Assembly: GCA_032161045.1 (NCBI GenBank)
Contig: JAVHTH010000001.1
Strand: one strand, 5' to 3'
Source: Fervidibacter sinensis
Lineage (GTDB): Bacteria; Armatimonadota; Fervidibacteria; Fervidibacterales; Fervidibacteraceae
Length of the DNA stretch: 64,000 nt
In this document: piece after piece, positions 7,171-16,499 of the stretch
Numbering within the stretch: position 1 is the stretch's first letter
How the letters are laid out: each line of letters starts with the position of its first letter
Translations under genes and position numbers: made by a program
Notes under the pieces: generated by a model
What the model was told of the DNA's origin: nothing
The model's database searches: none
The model's input: the letters and a program-made list of their open reading frames with translations, nothing else

Positions 7171-9732
7171 TCAGTATGAAAACTTCCTGTAGAACCACCG
7201 TTTAGCAATTTCGGCGGTCAAAGCGTAAGTGAGCACAATCACTGCAAGCACCGTAAGGAAGAGTGGTGGCAGAGGCACAAAGCCGAAGGGCACACTTAGC
7301 GGGCTGTAAGGTAGTGAGATGGTTGCCACTACTACCAGCACAGTCGTGAGGAGTAACGGCAATGATGGACGGTTACGCCAAAATGGTCCACGGGTGCGAA
7401 GGACTAACACAATTGTTGCCGCAGACACCACTGACTCGACGAACCAACCAGTGCGGAACTTATCCGGCCCGGCGTTCAGCACCCACAGCAGAACACCAAA
7501 GGTCAGGTAGTCAAACAATGAACTTACTAAGCCGAAAGTGAGCATGAAACTACGGATGAAGTGGACATTCCAACGGCGAGGACGCTCAATCCAGTCTGGA
7601 TCCACTCGGTCGGTGGCGATCGTCATCTCTGGAAAATCGGTGAGGAGGTTGGTCAACAGAATTTGCTTTGGTAGGAGTGGCAAGAAGGGCAGGAATAGCG
7701 AGGCACCAGCCATGCTGAACATGTTGCCGAAGTTCGCGCTTGTCGCCATGAAGACATACTTGAGCGTATTGGCGAAGGTGCGCCGCCCCTCGCGTATCCC
7801 TACCTCCAGCACAGAGAGATCGCTTTCAAGCAGCACAATGTCTGCGGTCTCTCTGGCTACATCCACTGCTTCTTGGACGGAAATTGAGACATCCGCTGCG
7901 TGCAAGGCCGGAGCATCATTGATGCCATCGCCCATGTAGCCCACCACATATCCAGCCTTGCGGAGAGCGCGGATGATGCGTTCCTTTTGATGAGGCTCAA
8001 CCTCCGCGAAGATATCTGTCTCTCGCACGCGCACCCACAAAGCCTCATCACTTAGGGCGTGCAGTTCGGAACCGGTCACCACACGCGTAGCGTTCAGCCC
8101 GACCTGAGCGCCTACCCGTGCAGCAACCAGCGCGTTATCGCCCGTGATCATCTTGAGTCGCACGCCCAACCGACCGAGTCTTTCCACAACAGCGGCGATC
8201 CCTGGTTTTAGTGGATCGGCTAATGCCAACAGACCGAGAAAGGTCATGTCCACCTCAGAATTGCGGTCAATCGGTTTTGCTCCGTCCCATTCTCTCACAG
8301 CCACTCCGAGAGTGCGGTATCCCTGCCCACTCAACTCGGTATAGAGTCGTTCAATCGTGTCAAGCAGGTCTGCAACTGGTCGCTCACTGCCGTCCGCAAG
8401 TTGCGCCGTAGTGCAAACCTGAAGCACACTGTGGACAGCGCCCTTCGTAACAAGGAGAGCCTGACCTTGGTGCTCAACCAACACGCTAAGGCGTTTGCGT
8501 TCGAAGTCGAAGGGCACCTCGCCCAACTTACGCCAACCATCCAGAGCGAACGCCCGGTAGGAACGAATCGCTTCGTCAATTGGATTGGTGAACGCCGTCT
8601 CATAAGCGGCATTGAGGTAGGCGTAAAAGAGCACGCGCTCGCTCTCTTGCCCATCCGGACTGATGGCTTTATGCACTTGCATCCGGCCTGCCGTCAGCGT
8701 GCCCGTCTTATCCGCGCAGAGCACATTCATGCTTCCAAAGTTTTCAATCGCTGCTAAACGCTTGACAATGACCTTCTGTTTTGCCAACTGCCGCGCGCCC
8801 TTTGCCAGATTGACGCTAATGATGGCAGGAAGGAGTTGGGGTGTGAGCCCCACTGCCAGCGCAAGTGCGAAAAGGAAGGAGTCCAAGACGGGCCGCTGGA
8901 AATACACATTGAAGGCGAAAATCAGAATCACCAGAATTAGCGTCACCTCAAGCAGTAAATATCCGAAGTGTCGCACGCCACGCTCAAACTCTGTCTCCGG
9001 TGCACTGACCTGCAGCGATTGGGAGATCCTGCCGAACTCCGTTGCCCGACCTGTGAGCACTACCACTGCTTTGCCACTGCCGCTCACCACATAGGTGCCC
9101 ATGAAAAGTGCATTTGACCGCTGCGTGAGTGGTGCTTCTGGGGACACAATTCCCGGGCTCTTGCGCACAGGGTAACTCTCACCAGTCAATGCTGCCTCAT
9201 CCACAAAGAGGTCCTGTGCGATGAGCAATCGGCAGTCAGCAGGAATACCCGATCCAGCGGAGAGGAGGACAATATCGCCCGGCACAAGTTCGTCGGTTGG
9301 AATCTCAACCGGTCGTCCATCGCGCAGCACTGTAGCCTTTAACTCAATTGTCTCAAGTAACTTCTCAACCGCTGTGGCTGCGGCATGCTCTTGCCAGAAG
9401 CCAAGCAGACCGCTGACAAGAACGATGCCAAGGATGATAGCGCCGTCTGTGGGATCGCGCAGGACGAAAGAAAGGCATGCGGCGGCGATGAGAATCAAAA
9501 TGATGGGGCTGGTGAACTGTCGCAACAGGAGCCGTGGCACATTGGAACGCTGGCGCTGACCCAAGGTATTCGGACCGAATCGCTTAAGCCGCGCAGCAGC
9601 CTCCTCAGCCGACAATCCCATCTCACTCGTCGCCAGCGTCTGCAGGAGATCTTCTATGGGAAGGCTCCAGAAGGCGCTGGGACTCAGTTGGTATGATACT
9701 GCCTCCTTTTGAGTAGAACCTTCCACTCGCAC
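7171..9732 (-). CDS. mgtA: Magnesium-translocating P-type ATPase, MgtA-like (P3B)
   Basis: Inner-membrane P-type ATPase, most like Mg2+ importers of the MgtA/MgtB group. It has the actuator motif TGES (183-186), the phosphorylation site DKTGTLT with Asp341, the ion-path segment VGLTPQLLP (294-302), and MITGDN and GDGINDAPAL in the P domain. At 853 aa it is slightly shorter than MgtA of enterobacteria. A group-typical C-terminal membrane block is present. Base and codon use look more GC-rich than in neighbours, with few of the AAA/TTG-type choices seen nearby, and the gene is not tied to an operon. This suggests horizontal acquisition (inference). No MgtA leader element was recognised upstream. 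Confidence 0.85.
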   Translation of the reverse strand: MRVEGSTQKEAVSYQLSPSAFWSLPIEDLLQTLATSEMGLSAEEAAARLKRFGPNTLGQRQRSNVPRLLLRQFTSPIILILIAAACLSFVLRDPTDGAIILGIVLVSGLLGFWQEHAAATAVEKLLETIELKATVLRDGRPVEIPTDELVPGDIVLLSAGSGIPADCRLLIAQDLFVDEAALTGESYPVRKSPGIVSPEAPLTQRSNALFMGTYVVSGSGKAVVVLTGRATEFGRISQSLQVSAPETEFERGVRHFGYLLLEVTLILVILIFAFNVYFQRPVLDSFLFALALAVGLTPQLLPAIISVNLAKGARQLAKQKVIVKRLAAIENFGSMNVLCADKTGTLTAGRMQVHKAISPDGQESERVLFYAYLNAAYETAFTNPIDEAIRSYRAFALDGWRKLGEVPFDFERKRLSVLVEHQGQALLVTKGAVHSVLQVCTTAQLADGSERPVADLLDTIERLYTELSGQGYRTLGVAVREWDGAKPIDRNSEVDMTFLGLLALADPLKPGIAAVVERLGRLGVRLKMITGDNALVAARVGAQVGLNATRVVTGSELHALSDEALWVRVRETDIFAEVEPHQKERIIRALRKAGYVVGYMGDGINDAPALHAADVSISVQEAVDVARETADIVLLESDLSVLEVGIREGRRTFANTLKYVFMATSANFGNMFSMAGASLFLPFLPLLPKQILLTNLLTDFPEMTIATDRVDPDWIERPRRWNVHFIRSFMLTFGLVSSLFDYLTFGVLLWVLNAGPDKFRTGWFVESVVSAATIVLVLRTRGPFWRNRPSLPLLLTTVLVVVATISLPYSPLSVPFGFVPLPPLFLTVLAVIVLTYALTAEIAKRWFYRKFSY

Positions 9733-10136
9733 GCTTTGTCATCCTCCTTATACATGACTTGCTCAATTCATGTGATAAACTTTTCACCTCATAACCTCTT
9801 AGCGATGGAAGTGGGCATCAGGTTGCAACTGTTTCGCTTGGCTCAACACTTCCCCCGATAATTTGACCGTAAGCGATAGCGCTCCATGCCAACATCAAAC
9901 TTTTGGCACACGATGGTTTGGTTCATTTCTCTGCACCTCACCCAACTCAGCGTCTTTCACTGTAAAGCCTTAACCGCAAAAGAAGGCAACAACGAACGCG
10001 CCTATTAATCTCTGTATGAGCGAAATGGATGTCGGGACCAAAGCCCTTCTACAAAGCGGTGCTACATTACAGTTGGATCAGTAGGGGCGGGTGAAACCCG
10101 CCCGTCTTTTCGGGCGCATTTTATGCGCCCCTACAT
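9733..10136. other. Intergenic region with two family B palindromes
   Basis: 404 bp upstream of mgtA and downstream of the URO-D-like gene. Positions 10085-10104 hold GGGCGGGTGAAACCCGCCCG and 10112-10130 hold GGGCGCATTTTATGCGCCC, separated by TCTTTTC. The rest has only short open frames; a minus-strand stretch at about 9845-9935 could be gene debris, but I cannot identify it. The mgtA promoter must lie here. Confidence 0.6.
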
Positions 10137-11240
10137 TCAACTGCGTAACTCCTGCTGAACCGAATATTGCCCATAAGTCCTGCAAGCCTCAAAGAAGGCG
10201 AGAACATTTTCAAGCGGTATGGCGGGATTGATTTCGCTTGAAGAGCCGATGAAAAAACCTCCGCCCGGCGCAGCAATTTTAATCGCTTCCTTAACTGCCT
10301 TGCGTATTTGCTCGGGCGTGCCAAGCGGCAAGAGCACCGAGCAGTCAATCCCGCCAACCAAAATCAAACGCTTTCCATATCGGCGCTTCAATTCCCCTAA
10401 ATCCATCCCTGCCAACGGCTCAATCGGGTTCAAGCCGTCAATGCCTGCATCCAACAAATCGTCAAGGATTTGCCACAAGTTGCCGTCGCTGTGGAAAATG
10501 ACTTTGATGCCAGCGTTATGAAGCGGCTCAATGCACCTTCGCAGCATCGGCAGGAAAGTTTCACGCAAAAACGAAGGCGAAAACAACAAACCGTTCTTGT
10601 AAGCGATGTCGTCGCCGATGAAATAGAGCGGGCAAAGTTGCTCCTCCGCAGCCACTTTCGCGAACCTGTAAGCGGTTTCGCCAGTGATTTCAAGCAGCGC
10701 TCTAACTTCTTTCGGAGCATCGTAGATGGCGTAGGCGAATCGTTCCTGTCCCATCAAGCCGTAGGCATCGTGAAACCCACAACCGTGCCCGGGCACATAA
10801 ACTGTCAATGGTGCAAATTTACGCTGTTGCTCGCGCACCCAGTTGACCCAGTAATTGCGAATCCAATCCCACGAGACGGGTTCAGCCTTTCGGATATACT
10901 CCCTCAACTCGTCAATGCTCTCAATTTCGTAGCGAACTTTCCACGCAGTTTGACCGCTGATTTTGTGCTGCCCTTTGCCTTCGCCGATAACCGTGCCTTC
11001 TTGAGATGGCTCAAAAGAACTGCCGTAGCCTCTGCAAAGGTCAATGCCGAGCCCGTGATAGGTGCGGACCATTGCAGTTTCGTAATCGTCACCCTCTTGA
11101 CGGAAGTAAGCAACGACTGCGGGGTTGTCAATATAGTCCCAAATTGGCACCCTGTCGCCTTCCTCAAAGTTCATTGACGCCTCAATTCTTTGCCAAACTT
11201 TTTCGTCCACATCGCCACCGTAACCTTTGCTGGGACGCAT
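10137..11240 (-). CDS. Uroporphyrinogen decarboxylase-family protein (URO-D-like)
   Basis: A TIM-barrel protein of the URO-D/MtaA superfamily, probably a methyltransferase-type or unassigned member rather than HemE. It has the family blocks KVIFHSDGNLWQILDD, GIDGLNPIEPLAGMDLGELK and LVGGIDCSVLLPLGT near residues 240-310. The GxxxHSDG(N) block with a His is typical of corrinoid or unknown-function members. The HemE N-terminal substrate motif (RxPVWxMRQAGR) is absent. The start at 11240 has a GGAGG Shine-Dalgarno sequence. A paralogue lies at 44493-45632. The substrate is unknown. Confidence 0.75.
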   Translation of the reverse strand: MRPSKGYGGDVDEKVWQRIEASMNFEEGDRVPIWDYIDNPAVVAYFRQEGDDYETAMVRTYHGLGIDLCRGYGSSFEPSQEGTVIGEGKGQHKISGQTAWKVRYEIESIDELREYIRKAEPVSWDWIRNYWVNWVREQQRKFAPLTVYVPGHGCGFHDAYGLMGQERFAYAIYDAPKEVRALLEITGETAYRFAKVAAEEQLCPLYFIGDDIAYKNGLLFSPSFLRETFLPMLRRCIEPLHNAGIKVIFHSDGNLWQILDDLLDAGIDGLNPIEPLAGMDLGELKRRYGKRLILVGGIDCSVLLPLGTPEQIRKAVKEAIKIAAPGGGFFIGSSSEINPAIPLENVLAFFEACRTYGQYSVQQELRS

Positions 11241-11272
11241 AAAAGTTTACCTCCAAACGAGCGAGCGAACGA

Positions 11273-11977
11273 CTAAACTTCGCCAAACAAAAAGCGACCA
11301 CAGTTTTCGCAAGTCGGCAAACCCTCGGGGTCACGCAGGGCACGAATGATTTCCGCAGTGATGGTTACCCTACAAGCACCACACAAGTTGCCCTCAATCT
11401 TGGCAACAGCAACCCCGCCGAGTCTCGCCTTAAGGCGCTCGTAACGAGCCAGCAACTCTGGCGGCAACATTGCTCGCAACTTTTCTCGTTCTTCAACCAA
11501 CGATTGTTGCTCTTTAGTCAAGATTTCCTTCAACATCGCTGCTTGCTGGCGAATTTGTGCCAGTTGCTCTTTCGTTTGTTCAAGCAACTCCTCTCGCTCT
11601 TTCAACTTGCGTTCCGTCTCTTCAATCTGCAGCATCAAATCAAGCATTCGGTTCTCAATGATGTCCTTCCGTCGCCTAAACTCGTCAAGTTCCTTTTGCA
11701 TGTGTTCAACTTCGCGACCGCTTCGGACGCTTCCGCTTGCAAGAAGGTCTTCCATCTTGCGCATCTTCGCTTCCATGTCATTGAGTTCTAACTCTTGGTC
11801 AAGCAACTCCTGCCGAAGTTTTCGCAGCATCTCTCTGTCCTTCGCAAGTTCCTGAGTCAATCTGTTCGCTTCCGCTTCCAACCTTTCACCCGTGTCCAAA
11901 TTTGCCAAATCTCGCTGTATGACTTCAAGCCTGCTTTCAACTTGCTGGAGCCGATAAAGCACTTCAATCGGTCTCAT
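11273..11977 (-). CDS. Coiled-coil protein with C4 zinc ribbon (CT398/DUF164-like)
   Basis: Residues 1 to about 180 form a long charged coiled coil. The C-terminus holds a zinc ribbon made of CGAC and CENC pairs about 24 residues apart. This is the layout of the CT398/CdsZ and DUF164 family, some members of which bind secretion-system or RNA-polymerase partners; the function here is not known. The start was set at ATG 11977, preceded by GGGAGG. The longer frame only extends into the upstream gene. The start overlaps the stop of the TPR gene by 14 bp, so the two are probably translationally coupled. Confidence 0.75.
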   Translation of the reverse strand: MRPIEVLYRLQQVESRLEVIQRDLANLDTGERLEAEANRLTQELAKDREMLRKLRQELLDQELELNDMEAKMRKMEDLLASGSVRSGREVEHMQKELDEFRRRKDIIENRMLDLMLQIEETERKLKEREELLEQTKEQLAQIRQQAAMLKEILTKEQQSLVEEREKLRAMLPPELLARYERLKARLGGVAVAKIEGNLCGACRVTITAEIIRALRDPEGLPTCENCGRFLFGEV

Positions 11978-14681
11978 GTCCGAAAACCTCCCATCGTTCC
12001 AACCTCTTGACAAATTTTCGCACCCATTGAGCCTGAACATCCTCGCGAGTTGCTTCAAGGCATTCAGCCAATTTCAACATAGCGTCGGGTGAGTTTGCAG
12101 TCAAGGCACAAACTCGCCGCCAATAAGCGATGGCTCGCCGATACTGACCGCTTAAACTCAATGCCGTTGCAGCGGCAAAATTCAACGGCAAGTCGTCTCG
12201 GTTTCGGTTCGCCAATTGAGTAAAGCCCTTGACAGCGTGATCTAAATCGTTCCGCCGTTGATACAACCGCAACAGGAACTCGTAAGCGGGCAAAAAATCT
12301 CGCCGCAGGGAAATTGCCTTTCGGCACAAGGTCATCGCTTCGCCAATTCTGTCTTGTTCCGCTGCTTGATGTGCTTGTTGAAGCAGGACTTGGGGATCGG
12401 GGACTTGGGATTGGGGACTGGCAGTTTGTGAAAAACTGTCAAGCCAACGCTTGACGAGTTTTCTGTTCTGTGGCGAAAGTTGATTGACAGCGGTTTTGAG
12501 CAATTTTTCCGCTTCGTTTCGTCGGTTCAGTTTTTCGGCAATCAAGAGCAGAGCACCTATAAGGTGCACATCGTTCTGCCATCGTTCGGTCACCCGTTCA
12601 AACGCGCTTTCACCCCAAAGCCTTAACGCAGCCTCGGCGTAAAGCATTGCCGCTTGCGGTTCGTCGGGGAATTGAGCAAGCAACTTCCTTGCTTCGTCTA
12701 ACGCCGCAGCGAATGCATCGGCTTTAAGCATCAAGCGAATTCGTTCGGCTCGCAAAACTGGTTCATCGGCGATTTGTCGTGCTTTGTCCAAAACAGTCAA
12801 CGCTTTTGGGATTTGACCTGCTCGCTCCCAAACTTGGGATGCTTGCAAAAGTGCTACGATCTTCACCCGCTTATTAGGGACAAGTTGAGCGAACCGTTCC
12901 CAGACATTTGCAGCCTTTTCGGTTTCGTTTACCAACTCCCACAACCTCGCCGCTGCTTTAGCGATGCGTTCATCACGGGCGAACATCTGTGACCGTTCCA
13001 ACCTTTGTGCTGCTTCTTTTGTTTTGCCCAATTCGTCCATCCCTTGTGCCCACCAAATCAGCAGTTCGGGTGATGGCTGTTTTCTAAGCAACTCGTCGCA
13101 CAAACTCACAACTTCTCTTGCGCGCCCTTGACAAAGCCAAATTTCAACCAAAACACCGACGGCGTCAAGGAGCGGGACGGGGGATGCGGGGCGTGGGACG
13201 AGATTTTTCGCACTTTGTTCCTTATCCCGTGTCCCTTGTCCCGTGTTCCGTTCTCCGTTCCTTGGCCCTCGTCCCACGACCCGAACTAAAAACTGCTCCG
13301 CCTCAACCCATTCAACTCGCTTTGCGTGCCAGATGCCCATAAGCGCATTCAGGTGCGGGTCGTTGGGAAAGCGTTTGAGCGCAAACTTCAAAACTCGCCC
13401 CGCACTGTCAAACTTTCCCGCTTTCATCAACGCTTCGGCGCGCAGCGCCCGCCATTGGGGGTTATCGGGTTCACGGTTTTGCGCCCACTCGTAAAGTCTC
13501 GCTGCTCTCTCAAAATCGCCCAATCGCTCCTCAAGTTCAGCAGCCTCGGCGATGGCTTCAACTGGGGGTCGTCGCTTAAGCGCTTCATCGTAACTCATCC
13601 GAGCCTTAGCGGCATTGCCTAAATCTCTGTAAAGCCTTGCCAAATGCAAAAACGGCTCAAAATCTTTCGGTCGCAAATTTGCCCAACGAAGCAGGCTCCG
13701 TTCCGCATCTCGGTAGCGCCCCAATTGTGCGTAGCACTGCGCTTCAGCCTTGACAATTTCTGAGTCGTTGGGAAACAGCCTCGCTAACCGTTGGACATGC
13801 CAAAGCGCTTTCGCCCATTCGTTGCGTTGGCTGTAAAGGTCGGCAAGTGCTCGGTGAGCGTCGGGGTTTTCCGGCTGTAAATGCAATGCACGGCGAAAGT
13901 AGCGGATGGCTCGCTCAGAATCGCCTGCTTGGGCAAACAACTTTGCGCATTCCATCGCCAATTGCGCATCGGTCGGAAATTGCCTCACCAAAGACTCAAT
14001 TTGCTCAGCAGCGGTCTTGACATCTTTGAGTTGCAAGGCAATGCGGGCAAGCGTCAATCTGGCATCCGGTTCTTTCGGAGATAATTGGACAGTGCGTTTT
14101 GCGTGATGCAATGCTTTACGCCAGTCACCTTTTCGCTCGTAGTAAAGTGCCAAGTGATACTGCACCGACGCTAAATCGGGAACCCGGTGAGCCAGCCAGC
14201 GCAAGTGATGTGCTGCATCGTCCCACTTGTCAAGCGCAATCAACACGCGGGAAAGATGGACGCGAAACTCGGGTTCGTTGGGTTGTAAATGGACTGCTCT
14301 ACGAAGCGAGTTTTTCGCTTCGTCAATTTGACCGAGATGTTCTTGAACTTGACCGAGGGTTGACCAAACCCGTGGTTCTTTAGGCAACTTTTGTGATAAC
14401 CATTGCAAGTGCGGAAGCGCTGCCGAAAAGTCGCCAAGTTGCAAAATCGCTTCTGCCAGCAGTTTGCGGGCTTCAATGTTTTCAGGTTGCTTTTTGACAA
14501 ACGCTTCCAACTCTTTACGAGCCGCTTTCCAATCGCCTTTTTGAGCAAGTTGCTTTGCCCGTTCAATTGCTTTAGGTTGCTGGGGCTCTGCCCTTTTAGG
14601 TTGGTGCAATACGGATTGTTGTGGCAGCAACCAACATGTCAGCACCAACAAAAAAGCGATGCAAAGAATTTGCGCTCTCAT
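11964..14681 (-). CDS. Large TPR-repeat protein with signal peptide
   Basis: About 905 aa, exported or membrane-anchored, with an N-terminal hydrophobic segment (AQILCIAFLLVLTCWLL). The rest is tandem 34-residue TPR units with repeated A-x-x-x-Y-x-x-A-L and P-x-D/N-P signatures, so it is a protein-protein scaffold. The start at 14681 is chosen for spacing to the AGGG sequence; 14690 is also possible. Three heptamer arrays are translated inside it: at 12392-12419 (residues ASPQSQVPDPQ) and an inverted pair at 13174-13282 that produces a low-complexity linker (RNGERNTGQGTRDKEQ) between TPR blocks. The partner is unknown. The downstream overlapping gene encodes the coiled-coil zinc-ribbon protein. 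Confidence 0.8.
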   Translation of the reverse strand: MRAQILCIAFLLVLTCWLLPQQSVLHQPKRAEPQQPKAIERAKQLAQKGDWKAARKELEAFVKKQPENIEARKLLAEAILQLGDFSAALPHLQWLSQKLPKEPRVWSTLGQVQEHLGQIDEAKNSLRRAVHLQPNEPEFRVHLSRVLIALDKWDDAAHHLRWLAHRVPDLASVQYHLALYYERKGDWRKALHHAKRTVQLSPKEPDARLTLARIALQLKDVKTAAEQIESLVRQFPTDAQLAMECAKLFAQAGDSERAIRYFRRALHLQPENPDAHRALADLYSQRNEWAKALWHVQRLARLFPNDSEIVKAEAQCYAQLGRYRDAERSLLRWANLRPKDFEPFLHLARLYRDLGNAAKARMSYDEALKRRPPVEAIAEAAELEERLGDFERAARLYEWAQNREPDNPQWRALRAEALMKAGKFDSAGRVLKFALKRFPNDPHLNALMGIWHAKRVEWVEAEQFLVRVVGRGPRNGERNTGQGTRDKEQSAKNLVPRPASPVPLLDAVGVLVEIWLCQGRAREVVSLCDELLRKQPSPELLIWWAQGMDELGKTKEAAQRLERSQMFARDERIAKAAARLWELVNETEKAANVWERFAQLVPNKRVKIVALLQASQVWERAGQIPKALTVLDKARQIADEPVLRAERIRLMLKADAFAAALDEARKLLAQFPDEPQAAMLYAEAALRLWGESAFERVTERWQNDVHLIGALLLIAEKLNRRNEAEKLLKTAVNQLSPQNRKLVKRWLDSFSQTASPQSQVPDPQVLLQQAHQAAEQDRIGEAMTLCRKAISLRRDFLPAYEFLLRLYQRRNDLDHAVKGFTQLANRNRDDLPLNFAAATALSLSGQYRRAIAYWRRVCALTANSPDAMLKLAECLEATREDVQAQWVRKFVKRLERWEVFGHETD
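12392..12419. repeat. 28-bp heptamer array in TPR gene
   Basis: GGGGATC, GGGGACT, TGGGATT, GGGGACT. It is translated on the minus strand as SQVPDPQ-type residues between TPR units. Confidence 0.75.
13174..13282. repeat. Inverted heptamer arrays in TPR gene
   Basis: The left arm 13174-13201 reads GGGACGG, GGGATGC, GGGGCGT, GGGACGA. After a 13-bp spacer, the right part starts at 13215 with TTGTTCC, TTATCCC, GTGTCCC, TTGTCCC (28 bp) and continues with more degenerate heptamers to about 13282. The reading frame stays open throughout. Confidence 0.75.
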
Positions 14682-14751
14682 CGGTCTCATCCCTGCCTGA
14701 CGCAATTTTAAACTTGCCTAAAAACGACGCCAATGAATTTTTAAGCAGCCG

Positions 14752-15159
14752 TCATCCCTTGTCTTTTCCGCCGTAAACCTTACTGGGGTCAAAGACGCGT
14801 TCTTGAAAAACTTGCAACTCTCCATCTTGAGTGACCTTGCGGAAGAAGCAACTTGGGTAGCCTGTGTGGCAGGCAGCGCCTCCAACTTGCTCAACCTTGA
14901 CGACTAAAGCATCAGCGTCGCAATCAACCAGAATTTCGCGGACGAGTTGAACTCTTCCAGAATGTTCGCCCTTCATCATCAACTTCTGGTGCCGGCGTCT
15001 CCAAAACCAAGTTTTGCCCGTCTCAAAAGTGAGCCTAACTGCATCGCGGTTCATGTAAGCAACTGTCAATACTTCGCCTGTGTTGGCATCTTGAATGACG
15101 ACTGGGATAAGCCCATTAGCGTCAAATTTGAGTTCGTCAAGGAATTTCGGCTCTGCCAT
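14752..15159 (-). CDS. hisI: Phosphoribosyl-AMP cyclohydrolase
   Basis: Third step of histidine biosynthesis: opens the purine ring of PR-AMP. It is 135 aa, the HisI-only form without a HisE fusion. Motifs present: AYMNRDAV, KGEHSGR, the metal-site strand DCDADALVV, and GGAACHTGYPSCFFR with the family cysteines. The start at 15159 has a near-perfect AAAGGAGG Shine-Dalgarno sequence. No other his genes are adjacent, so the pathway is dispersed. Confidence 0.95.
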   Translation of the reverse strand: MAEPKFLDELKFDANGLIPVVIQDANTGEVLTVAYMNRDAVRLTFETGKTWFWRRRHQKLMMKGEHSGRVQLVREILVDCDADALVVKVEQVGGAACHTGYPSCFFRKVTQDGELQVFQERVFDPSKVYGGKDKG

Positions 15160-15203
15160 CTTTGGACCTCCTTTGCTTTCGTGTCAATGTCATCTCACTG
15201 AAG

Positions 15204-16499
15204 TCAGCGGTTAAGAATTTTGCGCATCACCAAACCGGAAGGGATTTTGGGGACGAAATAAGTTGTTTTGGGCGGCAGACGGTAACCATGTGCAGCGACT
15301 TCGCGAACCAAATCAAGCGAAATTGGGCGAAGCAAAATCGCAATGTTGCCTTCCTGCTGAGCGAACCGATAAGCACTCTGAGCATCGTGAGTGTAATCAA
15401 TTGTCAAGTCATCGGGTTTAACGCCAACAGATGCGAAGACAACGGGCAAAAGCGCTTGATGGAGCACAGCCGTGTCAACTTTTCTTAAGGGCGGTGGCAA
15501 TTGTTCCAAACTTTGAAGGATGCTGCTTTCGCTCCCTCTTACAGTTAAAAGCCAAATCCGTTCTTGTGCGACAAGCAAAAACGGGATGCCGTTAGGGTTT
15601 TCAAACAGGCGCAGCAATTGCCCTTCTGTCCCGTCCCATTCAACCGTTTCGGTCCGGAAACGACGACGAATTTCTTGGAGCACCCTCTCCGCACTCTCAG
15701 GTTTGTGAAAGTGAAGAAGGCGGTGGGTTGGTAACACCGTTGCGTTATGTTGGTAATCGGCGAGAACGATGCCAATGTGGTTGGCTGGATGGTCCGGGTT
15801 CAACTTAGCCTCTGGGACTTCCTCGCGAAACGCCAGCGCTGTTTCGTAACGGTGATGCCCATCTGCAATTACCAACCACTGAGATGCCAATAAGCGATTC
15901 ACCTCATCGTTAAAGGCTTTGTCTGTAACGCGCCAGACCAGATTCTCAACTCCTTCCAAGTTCCCTTTCAACCACGCAGGTTTGGTCACAACAGCCTTAA
16001 GCAGTTCGCACCATTCACCTCTTTCATCGCTCAGCAAAGCGTGAACTTGACCGAACTCTACACCCGTTGAGCGAAGTAAGTTAAGCCTGTCAGTTTTGGG
16101 CTTTGGCATAGTGTGTTCATGGGGTTTGACCAAACCAAATTCAAAATCATAGAGCGGAATGGTGGTCAGCAACATTAAGTGCTCCCGCAAACTCTCATTC
16201 AAAACGAACCGTTGGGCGAGAACGAAAACAGACGGCTCATCCAATTCAACTAAAACCCGTTCCCTCATCCACTGCTCCCACAAAGCAGCAACCTTTTGGT
16301 AACGCAGTGGGTCATCGGGATGTAGGGAAGGCGGCAAAATCAGCCGAACAATATTATGCGGATGCCTTGACAAAAGTTGCTCGCACTGTTTTTCGTCAAC
16401 GACATCGTAAGGCGGGGCGATGAGAAGGCTCAAATCGCCCAAGTTGGGGTTGAAGATGACGGGCGAAAAAGGTTTTGACAGAAGTTGACCCTTTGCCAT
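15204..16499 (-). CDS. DUF1015 family protein
   Basis: A conserved protein of about 431 aa, of the family annotated as 'SerB-cotranscribed' DUF1015, with unproven biochemistry. Characteristic segments: an N-terminal IAPPYDVVDEKQ near residue 30, RLILPP, the central VIADGHHRYETALAFREE near 215, and a C-terminal DYTHDAQSA. The ATG at 16499 overlaps the TAA of the upstream gene (TAATG) and follows GGAGGAGG, so the extra 79 residues of the longer frame are rejected and translational coupling is likely. Confidence 0.85.
   Translation of the reverse strand: MAKGQLLSKPFSPVIFNPNLGDLSLLIAPPYDVVDEKQCEQLLSRHPHNIVRLILPPSLHPDDPLRYQKVAALWEQWMRERVLVELDEPSVFVLAQRFVLNESLREHLMLLTTIPLYDFEFGLVKPHEHTMPKPKTDRLNLLRSTGVEFGQVHALLSDERGEWCELLKAVVTKPAWLKGNLEGVENLVWRVTDKAFNDEVNRLLASQWLVIADGHHRYETALAFREEVPEAKLNPDHPANHIGIVLADYQHNATVLPTHRLLHFHKPESAERVLQEIRRRFRTETVEWDGTEGQLLRLFENPNGIPFLLVAQERIWLLTVRGSESSILQSLEQLPPPLRKVDTAVLHQALLPVVFASVGVKPDDLTIDYTHDAQSAYRFAQQEGNIAILLRPISLDLVREVAAHGYRLPPKTTYFVPKIPSGLVMRKILNR

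Noticed and set aside
9733..10136. Mg2+ riboswitch or leader ahead of mgtA
   Set aside because: I could not fold a recognisable M-box or mgtA/mgtL-type leader by eye; only the family B palindromes are clear.
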